Source of the DNA: Pseudomonas sp. PH1b
GTDB taxonomy: Bacteria; Pseudomonadota; Gammaproteobacteria; Pseudomonadales; Pseudomonadaceae
Reading direction: 5' to 3'
NCBI RefSeq assembly: GCF_000633395.1
Contig: NZ_AYMU01000016.1
Span: 62,001 to 126,000, forward strand
Length of the DNA stretch: 64,000 bases
This document shows, in pieces, positions 36,009-43,927 of this stretch (positions are counted from its first letter, which is position 1; every line of letters begins with the position of its first letter). A model generated the notes under the pieces. The model was not told where the DNA came from, did no database searches, and saw nothing but the letters and a program-made list of their open reading frames with translations. Both the position numbers and the translations under genes were made by a program.

Positions 36009-36506
36009 ATGCTGCTGACAGGCCTGCTGGGCTGCTTGGTCTTCGTTCCACTGCTCTGTTTTGCAGACACCGCGCCTGTCAAGCAACAGCCCCATGCCGC
36101 GGCCTTGCCTGGAAAGCAACCGGGCAGCGAATCCGCAGCCTCTGCGAACCCGGCGCACACCCCCGGCGCGAAGGCGATTGCCATACAGGCCACGTGCAAC
36201 CTGCCGCGCACGCCGTCGCCGGGCAAAGTCGTTGAAATATATTGGACCCAGGGCCCGGACGATGAGCCTGTCGTGGGGGGCGAGGCAGACCATTACGTCG
36301 ACCTCAACCTGATCGTTCGAACCCTGGGCTACCCGTCTGGCGAATGCATCGAGGCGACCATTCAAGCTGCAAACGACGCCGATGAAATTGTCGACACGAT
36401 CAAGCAAATCGTGCTCAGGGGCCCGGTCGACGACCAAGGCATGGCCTACTTCAAAACACCCCTGAAGAACTACACCCTCAACCTCCAGGGCAGCGAACCG
36501 GAATAG
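36009..36506 (+). CDS. Exported hypothetical protein
   Basis: A 165-residue protein with a signal-like start, MLLTGLLGCLVFVPLLCFADT. A low-complexity Ala/Pro linker follows to about residue 60, then a compact domain (GKVVEIYWTQGPDDEPVVGGEADHYVDLNLIVRTLGYPSGECIEATI...YFKTPLKNYTLNLQ) that may be beta-rich. I do not recognise a family. The frame is open back to an ATG at 35826 overlapping the phzF stop, and a GTG at 35997 is also possible; 36009 best exposes the signal peptide. The start is uncertain. Confidence 0.6.
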   Translation: MLLTGLLGCLVFVPLLCFADTAPVKQQPHAAALPGKQPGSESAASANPAHTPGAKAIAIQATCNLPRTPSPGKVVEIYWTQGPDDEPVVGGEADHYVDLNLIVRTLGYPSGECIEATIQAANDADEIVDTIKQIVLRGPVDDQGMAYFKTPLKNYTLNLQGSEPE

Positions 36507-36748
36507 AAGGGGGCAGGGGCCGCTTGCCGCTTGCCGCTGTTCCTCTGCTCCTGTTGCGTCAGATGGTCGCAGGTGCGCCTCGCCGAACGCCTGGAACCAC
36601 GCAAATACGGGGCTTTGTGGCGATTGTTACGGCTTTGGCAAGGCTCTCTTGAGGCGCACGGGTTTGTACCGCGGCGGCCGGGGGCATAAGCTTTGGGCCT
36701 TTTTTCGACATAGCTCGTGTTCGCCCGCGCTCAGCCTTAGGAAAAATC

Positions 36749-37723
36749 ATGTCCAGCCAGTTCCCAGAAGCCCGTCCTCGTCGCCTGCGTCGCTCCGAAC
36801 AATTGCGCAGCCTGTTCCAGGAAACCGAGTTCACCCTCAACGACCTGGTGCTGCCGATTTTCGTCGAGGAAGAGATCGACGACTTCGTGCCGATCAAGAG
36901 CATGCCCGGGGTGATGCGCATTCCCGAGTCGAAGCTGGCCGGGGAGATCGAGCGCTACGCCCGCGCCGGAATCAAGTCGGTGATGACCTTCGGTGTGTCC
37001 CACCACCTGGACTGCGACGGTAGCGATACCTGGAAGGAAAACGGCCTGGTCTCGCGGATGTCGCGCATTGCCAAGGACGCTGTGCCGGAAATGATCGTGA
37101 TGTCCGACACCTGCTTCTGCGAGTACACCGACCACGGCCATTGCGGGGTGATGCACGGCCATGAGGTGGACAACGATCAGACCCTGGCCAACCTCGGCAA
37201 GCAGGCGGTCGCCGCGGCTCGCGCTGGCGCCGATGTGATCGCGCCGTCGGCGGCCATGGACGGCCAGGTCCAGGCCATCCGCCGCGCGCTGGACGCCGCC
37301 GGGTTCACCCAGACGCCGATCATGGCCTATTCCACCAAGTTCGCCTCGGCGCTCTACGGTCCGTTCCGTGAAGCCGGCGGCAGTGCGCTCAAGGGCGACC
37401 GCAAGAGCTACCAGATGAACCCGATGAACCGCCGCGAAGCGGTGCGCGAGTCTCTGCTGGACGAGCAGGAAGGCGCCGACTCGCTGATGGTCAAGCCTGC
37501 CGGGGCCTACCTGGACATCATCCGCGACATCCGCGAGGCTTCGCGCCTGCCGGTGGCGGCGTACCAGGTCAGCGGCGAGTACGCGATGATCAAGTTCGGC
37601 GCCCAGGCCGGGGCCATCGACGAGCAGCGGGTGGTGCGCGAGAGCCTGGGGTCGATCAAGCGTGCCGGCGCCGACCTGATCTTCACCTACTTCGCCATGG
37701 ACCTGGCCCTGGCCGGGATCTGA
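36749..37723 (+). CDS. hemB: Delta-aminolevulinic acid dehydratase (porphobilinogen synthase), zinc-type
   Basis: A 324-residue heme-pathway enzyme condensing two 5-aminolevulinate molecules. The Schiff-base lysines lie in YSTKFASALYGPF and MVKPAGAYLD. The metal loop DTCFCEYTDHGHCG contains Cys122, Cys124 and Cys132, the zinc-site triad of E. coli-type HemB. The P. aeruginosa enzyme has a Mg-type loop without these cysteines (recalled), so this is probably a second or replaced form. The gene lies directly upstream of an iron-signalling operon. Confidence 0.96.
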   Translation: MSSQFPEARPRRLRRSEQLRSLFQETEFTLNDLVLPIFVEEEIDDFVPIKSMPGVMRIPESKLAGEIERYARAGIKSVMTFGVSHHLDCDGSDTWKENGLVSRMSRIAKDAVPEMIVMSDTCFCEYTDHGHCGVMHGHEVDNDQTLANLGKQAVAAARAGADVIAPSAAMDGQVQAIRRALDAAGFTQTPIMAYSTKFASALYGPFREAGGSALKGDRKSYQMNPMNRREAVRESLLDEQEGADSLMVKPAGAYLDIIRDIREASRLPVAAYQVSGEYAMIKFGAQAGAIDEQRVVRESLGSIKRAGADLIFTYFAMDLALAGI

Positions 37724-37740
37724 TTAGGCCCCGCAGTACC

Positions 37741-37768
37741 GCCACGAACGTCGTCCGGCGTTCGTGGC
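37741..37768 (+). terminator. Ten-bp perfect hairpin after hemB
   Basis: GCCACGAACG and CGTTCGTGGC form a perfect 10-bp stem with an 8-base loop 17 bp after the hemB stop. There is no T-run, so termination would be imperfect. Confidence 0.45.
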
Positions 37769-37794
37769 TATTGCCAAGACTTCCGCCTCTACAT

Positions 37795-37813
37795 GACAAT
37801 GCGATTCATTATC
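37795..37813 (+). promoter_or_regulatory. Fur box upstream of the sigma-factor gene
   Basis: GACAATGCGATTCATTATC matches the 19-bp Fur consensus at 15 positions. It ends 20 bp before the sigma-factor ATG. TTGCCA at 37771 with GACAAT 18 bp on is a possible promoter overlapping the box, which fits iron-dependent repression. Confidence 0.8.
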
Positions 37814-37833
37814 AAATATGAATCCTTACTGTC

Positions 37834-38355
37834 ATGCCCGCCGACGACTTATCCCTGCGCTGTGCCGTCACCGACCTCTACACCCATCACCATGGCTGGT
37901 TGCAGGGCTGGTTGCGCCAGCGCCTGGGCAATGCCTTCGATGCCGCTGACCTGGCCCAGGACACCTTCGTGCGGGTGCTCAAGGCGCGCAACGCAGTGGA
38001 GATCCGTGAGCCGCGGCCCTACCTGTCGCGCATTGCCCGGGGCCTGCTGATCGATCTGTTTCGCCGCCGTTCTCTGGAACAGGCCTACCTCGAAGCCCTG
38101 GCCCTGGTGCCCGAGGGCGAGCACCCGTCGCCGGAGGAGCAGAGCGTGCTGTTCCAGGCGCTGATGGAAATCGACCGGTTGCTGGATGGCCTGGGGCCCA
38201 AGGTGAAACAGGCTTTCCTGCTGTCCCAGTGCGACGGCCTGACCTACGAGCAGATCGCCGAACGCCTGCAGATTTCCGTGCGCAGCGTGAGCAACTACAT
38301 GGCCAAGGCCATGGAGCATTGCTGCCTGATGCAGATGCGGATGCAGCTGTCATGA
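37834..38355 (+). CDS. FecI/FpvI-type ECF sigma factor
   Basis: A 173-residue extracytoplasmic-function sigma factor. Region 2 is LYTHHHGWLQGWLRQRLGNAFDAADLAQDTFVRVL...PRPYLSRIARGLLIDLFRRRSLEQAYLE. Region 4 is GLGPKVKQAFLLSQCDGLTYEQIAERLQISVRSVSNYMAKAMEHC. It is the iron-starvation subclass that transcribes an adjacent TonB-dependent receptor gene. The stop overlaps the FecR-like gene by four bases (ATGA). A Fur box lies just upstream. Confidence 0.94.
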   Translation: MPADDLSLRCAVTDLYTHHHGWLQGWLRQRLGNAFDAADLAQDTFVRVLKARNAVEIREPRPYLSRIARGLLIDLFRRRSLEQAYLEALALVPEGEHPSPEEQSVLFQALMEIDRLLDGLGPKVKQAFLLSQCDGLTYEQIAERLQISVRSVSNYMAKAMEHCCLMQMRMQLS

Positions 38356-39323
38356 GTTTCGCCGGCCTGCAACTGAGCGTCGGCGAGCGCCAGGCCATCA
38401 GCGGCGCGGCCCGTTGGTACGCGCAATTGCGCTCCGGCAGCGCCAGCGAGCAGGAGCAGGCAGCCTGGCGCGAATGGCTGGCCGCCGACCCTTTGCACCG
38501 CCAGGCGTGGGAGCGCATGCAGCAACTGGGCGAGCAGATGTCGGCGCTGCCCGGCGGCCTGGCCGGTTCCACCTTGCGCGGGGCAGGGCGCTCGCGCCGC
38601 GAGCTGATGCGCAACCTGGTGGTGCTGGCCTCGGCCGGTTCCCTGGGCTGGCTGGGCTGGCGCAGCGACAGCGCCCAGCAACTGCTGGCAGACTACCGGA
38701 CCCGGATCGGCGAGCGCCGGCAAGTGCGCCTGGCGGACGGCACTTCGCTACTGCTCAATACCAACACCTCGATCAACGTGCAGTTCGACAGCCAGCAACG
38801 CAAGGTGCAGCTGTTGTGGGGCGAGATGCTGGTCAGCACCGCTGCCGATTCCTTGCAGCGACCGTTCCGGGTTTTCACCCGGGACGCCGAGGTGCTGGCC
38901 CTGGGCACTCGCTTCGTGCTGCGCAGCGATGAGCGTGAGGAGCAGGTGGCGGTGCTGGAGCACGCGGTGCAGGTCAGCCTGGGCGCAGGCCTTGCGCCGC
39001 GTCGGGTCGAGGCCGGCCAGCAACTGGCGTTCAGCGCCGGGGGCTTTGCCGCGCTGCGGCCCAACGATGCCGCTGTGGGTGCCTGGCGCCAGGGCAGCAT
39101 CATCGCCATCGACCGGCCCCTGGGGGAATTGCTGGCCGACCTGTCGCGCTACCGCCACGGGGTTGTACAGTGCGATCCGCAGATTGCCGGGCTGAAGATT
39201 TCCGGGGCCTTCCCCATCGATGACACCGACCGCGCCCTGGCGGCGCTGGAAAGCGGTTTCTCCCTGCAGATCAAGCGCTACACCCGCTACTGGGTACGGG
39301 TTTCCGATAGCCGCGTGAGTTGA
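38352..39323 (+). CDS. FecR-type anti-sigma/sigma regulator
   Basis: A 323-residue inner-membrane regulator. A DUF4880-like N-terminal region covers about 12-60 (AISGAARWYAQLRSGSASEQEQAAWREWLAADPLHRQAWERM), a single membrane helix lies near 88-103, and the FecR periplasmic domain has QVRLADGTSLLLNTNTSINVQF...GEMLVSTA...FRVFTRDAEVLALGTRFVL. The C-terminal ~50 residues resemble an STN-interacting region. It relays receptor occupancy to the sigma factor encoded by the overlapping upstream gene. Confidence 0.93.
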   Translation: MSFAGLQLSVGERQAISGAARWYAQLRSGSASEQEQAAWREWLAADPLHRQAWERMQQLGEQMSALPGGLAGSTLRGAGRSRRELMRNLVVLASAGSLGWLGWRSDSAQQLLADYRTRIGERRQVRLADGTSLLLNTNTSINVQFDSQQRKVQLLWGEMLVSTAADSLQRPFRVFTRDAEVLALGTRFVLRSDEREEQVAVLEHAVQVSLGAGLAPRRVEAGQQLAFSAGGFAALRPNDAAVGAWRQGSIIAIDRPLGELLADLSRYRHGVVQCDPQIAGLKISGAFPIDDTDRALAALESGFSLQIKRYTRYWVRVSDSRVS

Positions 39324-39423
39324 ATCCGCGGGGCGAAAAAAATCAATGGTCTTTGCATGTTTGCCCCTCCTGGTCCGGCTTATCCCCCAGTGGATTCATT
39401 TTCGTTAGCGGGGAAGGCAAAGC

Positions 39424-41898
39424 ATGTCTGATGTTCACAAGTCGAAGTTGGCCCAGGCGATCAAGGTCGGGCTTTGGGGCGCACTGGCGGTCTACGGTGC
39501 GGCACTGCTGCCGTTGACCGCAGTGGCGGCCAGCGAACAGACCGCGGTGCGCCGCTTCGATATTGCCGCCGGTGACCTGACCGAGGTGCTCAGCCGTTAC
39601 GCCAGCGCTGCCGGCGCGGCAATTTCCTTCGATGCCCGGCAGACCGCCGGCCTGCGTTCGGCGGGGCTCAAGGGTGAATACGGGGTACAGGAAGGCTTTG
39701 CGCGGATTCTCGCCGGCAGCGGCTGGCAGGCCGAGCCGCAGAGCAACGGCAGCTTCGTGCTGCGCCCCGTGCCCCAGGGCAGCGGCGCTTTGGAGCTGGG
39801 CACCACCCAGGTGCAGGGCCAGGAGCTGGGGGCCACCACCGAGTATTCTGGTTCCTACACCACCGGCGCTGTCACCATCGGCAAGGGCCAGCACTCGCTC
39901 AAGGAAACCCCGCAGTCGGTGACCGTGATCACCCGCAAGATGCTCGATGATCAGAACCTCAACACCATTGACCAGGTGATGGAGAAAACCCCGGGTATCA
40001 CCCTTTACGACTCGCCCATGGGCGGCAAGTATTTCTACTCCCGGGGCTTTCGCATGACCGGCCAGTACCAGTACGACGGCGTGCCCCTGGACATGGGTAG
40101 CAGCTACGTACAGGCCGACAGCTTCAGCAGCGACATGGCCTTCTATGACCGGGTGGAGATCCTGCGTGGCGCCGCCGGCATGCTCAAGGGCGCGGGCGGT
40201 ACCGCAGGCTCGGTGAACTTCGTGCGCAAGCGCGGCCAGGCCACGCCGCACACCGAGCTGTCGATGTCCGCCGGCAGCTGGGACAACTACCGGGCCCAGG
40301 TGGACACCGGCGGGCCGTTGAACGATGCCGGTACCGTCCGCGGCCGGGCGGTGGTGACCCAGCAGACCCGGCAGTACTTCTACGACCTGGGCGAGCGCAA
40401 GGACCAGGTCTACTACGGCGCCCTGGATTTCGACCTCAGCGACGCCACCACCCTGGGCCTGGGCATGGCCTATGAAGACGTCGACTCGCGCCCGTGCTGG
40501 GGCGGCCTGCCGCGCTACAGCGACGGCAGCGATCTCAAGCTGGGCCGTTCCACCTGCCTGAACACCGCCTGGAACAACTCGCGCAGCAAGCGCGCGACCT
40601 ATTTCGCCGACCTGCGCCAGCAACTCAACGACGACTGGGCGCTGAAGGTGGCCGGGGTCTACACCCGCAATACCCAGGACATCGAGTACGCCTTCCCCAG
40701 CGGTTCGGTGCCGGTGGGGGCCAGCCGTTCCAGCACCCTGATGCTGGGCAGCATCTACGACTACGACCAGGTGGACTACGGCTTCGATGCCTATGTCGAC
40801 GGGCACTTCCAGGCCTTTGGCCGGGAGCACGAGCTGACCTTCGGCGCCAACGCCAGCCGCTCGATCAAGGACGACTTCTACGCCGTGGCCGGCTTGCCCC
40901 AGCGGCAGAACGTGCTGGACCCCGATCACCACCTGCCCAAGCCGGACGCGGGCCTCTACGAAACCAACGCCACCCGCGGCGGCCCGTCGGACACGCGAAT
41001 CCAGCAACAGGGCCTGTACTCGACCTTGCGCCTGAAACTTGCCGATCCGCTGACCCTGGTGATGGGCGGCCGGGTCAGTTGGTACAAGTCGCAAAGCGAT
41101 TCGGTTTCCTACTGGTTCAACACTCGCACCCCGCAACGCACCTCGGCCAAGGAAACCGGCGAGGTCACGCCCTTTGCCGGCCTGCTGTATGACCTCAACG
41201 ACAACCTGACGGCCTACGTCAGCTATTCCAGCATCTTCACCCCCCAGGGCAGCTATCAGACCTTGAGTGGTGCGCCGCTCAAGCCGCTGGTGGGCAAGAG
41301 CTACGAAGCTGGGATCAAGGGCGAATGGTTAGACGGGCGCCTGAACACCGCCTTCAGCCTGTTCCGCACGATTCAGCAGGACCAGGCCCAGGACGACCCG
41401 GCCTGCCCCGACAGCAGTTGCTCGATGAGCTCGGGCAAGGTTCGCGCCCAGGGGTTTGAAGCCGAGGTCAGTGGCGAGCCGGTCGAGCGCCTGCAACTGC
41501 TGGCCGGCTACACCTATACCCAGACCAAGACCCTGGAAGACGCCGACAGTGCCACCGACGGCCAGCCGTTCAACTCCTACGTGCCGCGCCATCTGTTGCG
41601 GGTGTGGAGCGACTACGCCCTGGACGGCGCGCTGGAGCGCTTCACCCTGGGGGCCGGGGTCAATGCACAGAGCGACAACTACCGGGTCTCGCCCTCCAGC
41701 GGCAAACACATTTCCCAGGCCGGTTATGCGATCTGGAACGGCCGCATCGGCTATCGCATCGACGACACCTGGTCCCTGGCGCTGAACGGCAACAACCTGT
41801 TCGACAAGCGCTACTACACCACCATCGGCACCGAGAACTTCGGCAACTTCTATGGTGAACCGCGCAACTTCACGCTGTCGGTCAAGGCCAGCTTCTAA
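39424..41898 (+). CDS. TonB-dependent siderophore receptor with STN signalling domain
   Basis: An 824-residue outer-membrane transducer. The signal peptide spans about 1-36 (ending PLTAVAA). An STN domain at about 45-100 (FDIAAGDLTEVLSRYASAAGAAISFD) contacts FecR. The plug has QSVTVITRKMLDDQNLNTIDQVMEKTPGITLY and RVEILRGAAGMLKGAGGTAGSVNFVRKR, and the barrel ends RNFTLSVKASF. It looks like the FpvA/FhuE-type ferric hydroxamate or pyoverdine receptors; the ligand is not determinable. With the two upstream genes it forms a complete cell-surface signalling set. Confidence 0.95.
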   Translation: MSDVHKSKLAQAIKVGLWGALAVYGAALLPLTAVAASEQTAVRRFDIAAGDLTEVLSRYASAAGAAISFDARQTAGLRSAGLKGEYGVQEGFARILAGSGWQAEPQSNGSFVLRPVPQGSGALELGTTQVQGQELGATTEYSGSYTTGAVTIGKGQHSLKETPQSVTVITRKMLDDQNLNTIDQVMEKTPGITLYDSPMGGKYFYSRGFRMTGQYQYDGVPLDMGSSYVQADSFSSDMAFYDRVEILRGAAGMLKGAGGTAGSVNFVRKRGQATPHTELSMSAGSWDNYRAQVDTGGPLNDAGTVRGRAVVTQQTRQYFYDLGERKDQVYYGALDFDLSDATTLGLGMAYEDVDSRPCWGGLPRYSDGSDLKLGRSTCLNTAWNNSRSKRATYFADLRQQLNDDWALKVAGVYTRNTQDIEYAFPSGSVPVGASRSSTLMLGSIYDYDQVDYGFDAYVDGHFQAFGREHELTFGANASRSIKDDFYAVAGLPQRQNVLDPDHHLPKPDAGLYETNATRGGPSDTRIQQQGLYSTLRLKLADPLTLVMGGRVSWYKSQSDSVSYWFNTRTPQRTSAKETGEVTPFAGLLYDLNDNLTAYVSYSSIFTPQGSYQTLSGAPLKPLVGKSYEAGIKGEWLDGRLNTAFSLFRTIQQDQAQDDPACPDSSCSMSSGKVRAQGFEAEVSGEPVERLQLLAGYTYTQTKTLEDADSATDGQPFNSYVPRHLLRVWSDYALDGALERFTLGAGVNAQSDNYRVSPSSGKHISQAGYAIWNGRIGYRIDDTWSLALNGNNLFDKRYYTTIGTENFGNFYGEPRNFTLSVKASF

Positions 41899-41945
41899 AT
41901 CGGGCTGCAGGCACGCTGCGAGCCAGGGCCGGGCTGCTACGGCGC

Positions 41946-42881
41946 TCAGCCCTGGAGGGGCTGGCCTGCTTGGCCTGCTGGCACCGCTGCTGGTGCCAGC
42001 AGGCCAAGCAGGTGCTGCAACTGCGGTGAGTGGTTGTCCTGGCGCCAGTTCAGGTACAGGCCCAGGCTGCTGTCGGTGGTGCCGGCCATGGGCCGCAGCG
42101 GACGAAACGCCACCTTGTCCTGCCGCACCGAGCGGGCCATGGATTCAGGCACCAGGGCTACGCCGAAGCCGCAGGCCACCAGGCTGACCAGGGTGTGGAT
42201 CTGCGCCGCTTGCTGGACCACCCGCGGGATGAAACCGGCATCGGCACACAGGGCCAGCAACTGGTCGTGATAACCGCTGCCCAGGTCCCTGGGGGTAAAG
42301 ACGAAGTCCTGGGTGGCAAAATCCTTCAGGTCCACCGCACCTGCCTGGGCCCCGGGATGTTCGACGGGCAGGGCCAGGACGATCGGCTCGGCGAGGATGC
42401 GCCGGGAAACGATGGTCGGTTCCGGCAGTGGCAGGTGGCGCATCAAGGCGACATCCACTTCACCGCTGAGCAGGGCCTGGGCCTGGCTGGCAGACGGCAG
42501 TTCCCGCAGCTGCAGGCGGACCTTGGGCCGCTCTTCACGAAACCGCCGCAGGGCGTCCAGCAGCGTCGGGTAGCAGGCGATGGAAATCGAGCTGACCGTC
42601 AGCGTGCCGGCCATGCCCAGGCTGACGTTGCGCGCCTGCTCGATGCCTTGCGCCAGGTGCTCCAGGGTGCCTCGGGCGGTCGCCAGGAAGGCCGTGCCGG
42701 CCGCAGTCAGCGCGACCCCGCGGCGGTTGCGGTCGAACAGGCCGAAACCGAGCCTTGCCTCCAGCCGGCTGATGGCCTGGCTCAACGGCGGCTGGGCCAT
42801 GTGCAGCCGCGCAGCGGCCCGGTGAAAGTGCAGCTCTTCAGCGACGACGATGAACTGGCGCAGCAGGCGCGTCTCGACCAT
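41946..42881 (-). CDS. LysR-family transcriptional regulator
   Basis: A 311-residue regulator. The N-terminal helix-turn-helix is at about 1-60 (LLRQFIVVAEELHFHRAAARLHMAQPPLSQAISRLEARLGFGLFDRNRRGVALTAAG), the BenM/CatM-like pattern. The effector domain follows (LTVSSISIACYPTLLDALRRFREERPKVRLQLREL). It is divergent from the SDR gene at 43073 and may control it. The last ~20 codons lie on an almost perfect palindrome that faces the end of the TonB receptor gene. Confidence 0.92.
   Translation of the reverse strand: MVETRLLRQFIVVAEELHFHRAAARLHMAQPPLSQAISRLEARLGFGLFDRNRRGVALTAAGTAFLATARGTLEHLAQGIEQARNVSLGMAGTLTVSSISIACYPTLLDALRRFREERPKVRLQLRELPSASQAQALLSGEVDVALMRHLPLPEPTIVSRRILAEPIVLALPVEHPGAQAGAVDLKDFATQDFVFTPRDLGSGYHDQLLALCADAGFIPRVVQQAAQIHTLVSLVACGFGVALVPESMARSVRQDKVAFRPLRPMAGTTDSSLGLYLNWRQDNHSPQLQHLLGLLAPAAVPAGQAGQPLQG
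41965..42012. repeat. Perfect 21-bp inverted repeat inside the LysR 3' end
   Basis: The left arm 41965-41985 and right arm 41992-42012 are exact reverse complements (core GCTTGGCCTGCTGGCACC), separated by GCTGCT. It lies 67 bp past the stop of the convergent TonB receptor gene and encodes the LysR C-terminal residues around LLAPAAVPAGQAG. Confidence 0.9.
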
Positions 42882-43072
42882 GGCGGGGGTCCTTGTCAGT
42901 TAGGGCCGAGGCTGGCGGGGTGGCGTGCTCGGGAGCAATGGACTCTAAACCTTTGGGTGCAAGGTTTCACCGGTGTGTGACTGATATTAAAAAGCGCTCA
43001 CAGCGGCCTCTATTTAGTATTAAGCCAATGACTTTCCTGTTGTTACTCTCTTGTGCAAACGGAGGGTCCAGC

Positions 43073-43918
43073 ATGAATTTCAACGGTAGAACCGCCATCA
43101 TCACTGGCGCCGCACGGGGCCTGGGCCTGAGTTACGCCAGGGCCCTGGCCGCATGTGGCGCCCAGGTCGTGATCAGTGACCTGGGCACCGACCACCAGGG
43201 AGGCGGTGCCGATCCCGGGGTGGTCGAGGCGGCTGTCCGCACCTTGCGCGCCGAGGGTGCCCGGGTGGTCGGCCATAGCGCTAGCCTGGCCGAGGAGGCC
43301 GGCTGCCAGGCCCTGGTGGCGCTGGCGCTGGAGTCATTTGGCGGCGTCGACATGCTGATTCACAACGCCGGCTGGGTCGGCTACCAGTCGCTTGAGCAGA
43401 GCGATGCCGGGTTTATCCAGAGCATGCTCGACATCAACCTCTACGCGCCGGTGTGGCTGTGCAAGCAGGCCTGGCCGCACCTCAAGCGCTCGCCGGCGCC
43501 CCGGGTGCTGCTGACCACCTCGGACCGGGCCCTGTACCTGTGCCATGCCCAACCGGGGTTGCTGGCCTATGCCGCGGGCAAGATGGCCCAGGTCGGCCTG
43601 ATGAATGCCCTGGGCAAGGAGGGCGCTGAGCACGGGATTCTGGTGAACGCGGTGTCGCCGGTGGCCAAGACCCGCATGTGGGGCGTGACCGAGGCGCCCC
43701 AGGAACTCAAGCCGGAATGGGTCACCCCGGGGGTGCTGTTTCTGCTCAGCGAGCTCTGCCATGACAGCGGCTACATCCTGCGAGCCAGCAACGGCCAGTT
43801 CAGCGCCACGCGCTTCGAGGAAAACCCCGGCGTCGACTATCCCCGGGACCTGGCGCGGATCAAGGCGGCGACCGTGGCCGAGTTCGCCGAGCGTTGGCCA
43901 AGCATCAAGGAGCATTGA
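43073..43918 (+). CDS. Short-chain dehydrogenase/reductase
   Basis: A 281-residue SDR oxidoreductase. The cofactor motif TGAARGLGL is near residues 11-19 (TIITGAARGLGLSY in context: AIITGAARGLGLSYARAL), the D-L-G loop after beta2 suggests NAD preference, HNAG follows near residue 97, and the catalytic YAAGK is present. The Ser-to-Tyr spacing is slightly longer than usual. GGAGGG precedes ATG 43073. It is divergent from a LysR gene and convergent with an FAD monooxygenase gene 9 bp away. The substrate is unknown. Confidence 0.88.
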   Translation: MNFNGRTAIITGAARGLGLSYARALAACGAQVVISDLGTDHQGGGADPGVVEAAVRTLRAEGARVVGHSASLAEEAGCQALVALALESFGGVDMLIHNAGWVGYQSLEQSDAGFIQSMLDINLYAPVWLCKQAWPHLKRSPAPRVLLTTSDRALYLCHAQPGLLAYAAGKMAQVGLMNALGKEGAEHGILVNAVSPVAKTRMWGVTEAPQELKPEWVTPGVLFLLSELCHDSGYILRASNGQFSATRFEENPGVDYPRDLARIKAATVAEFAERWPSIKEH

Positions 43919-43927
43919 AAGGGCTGA

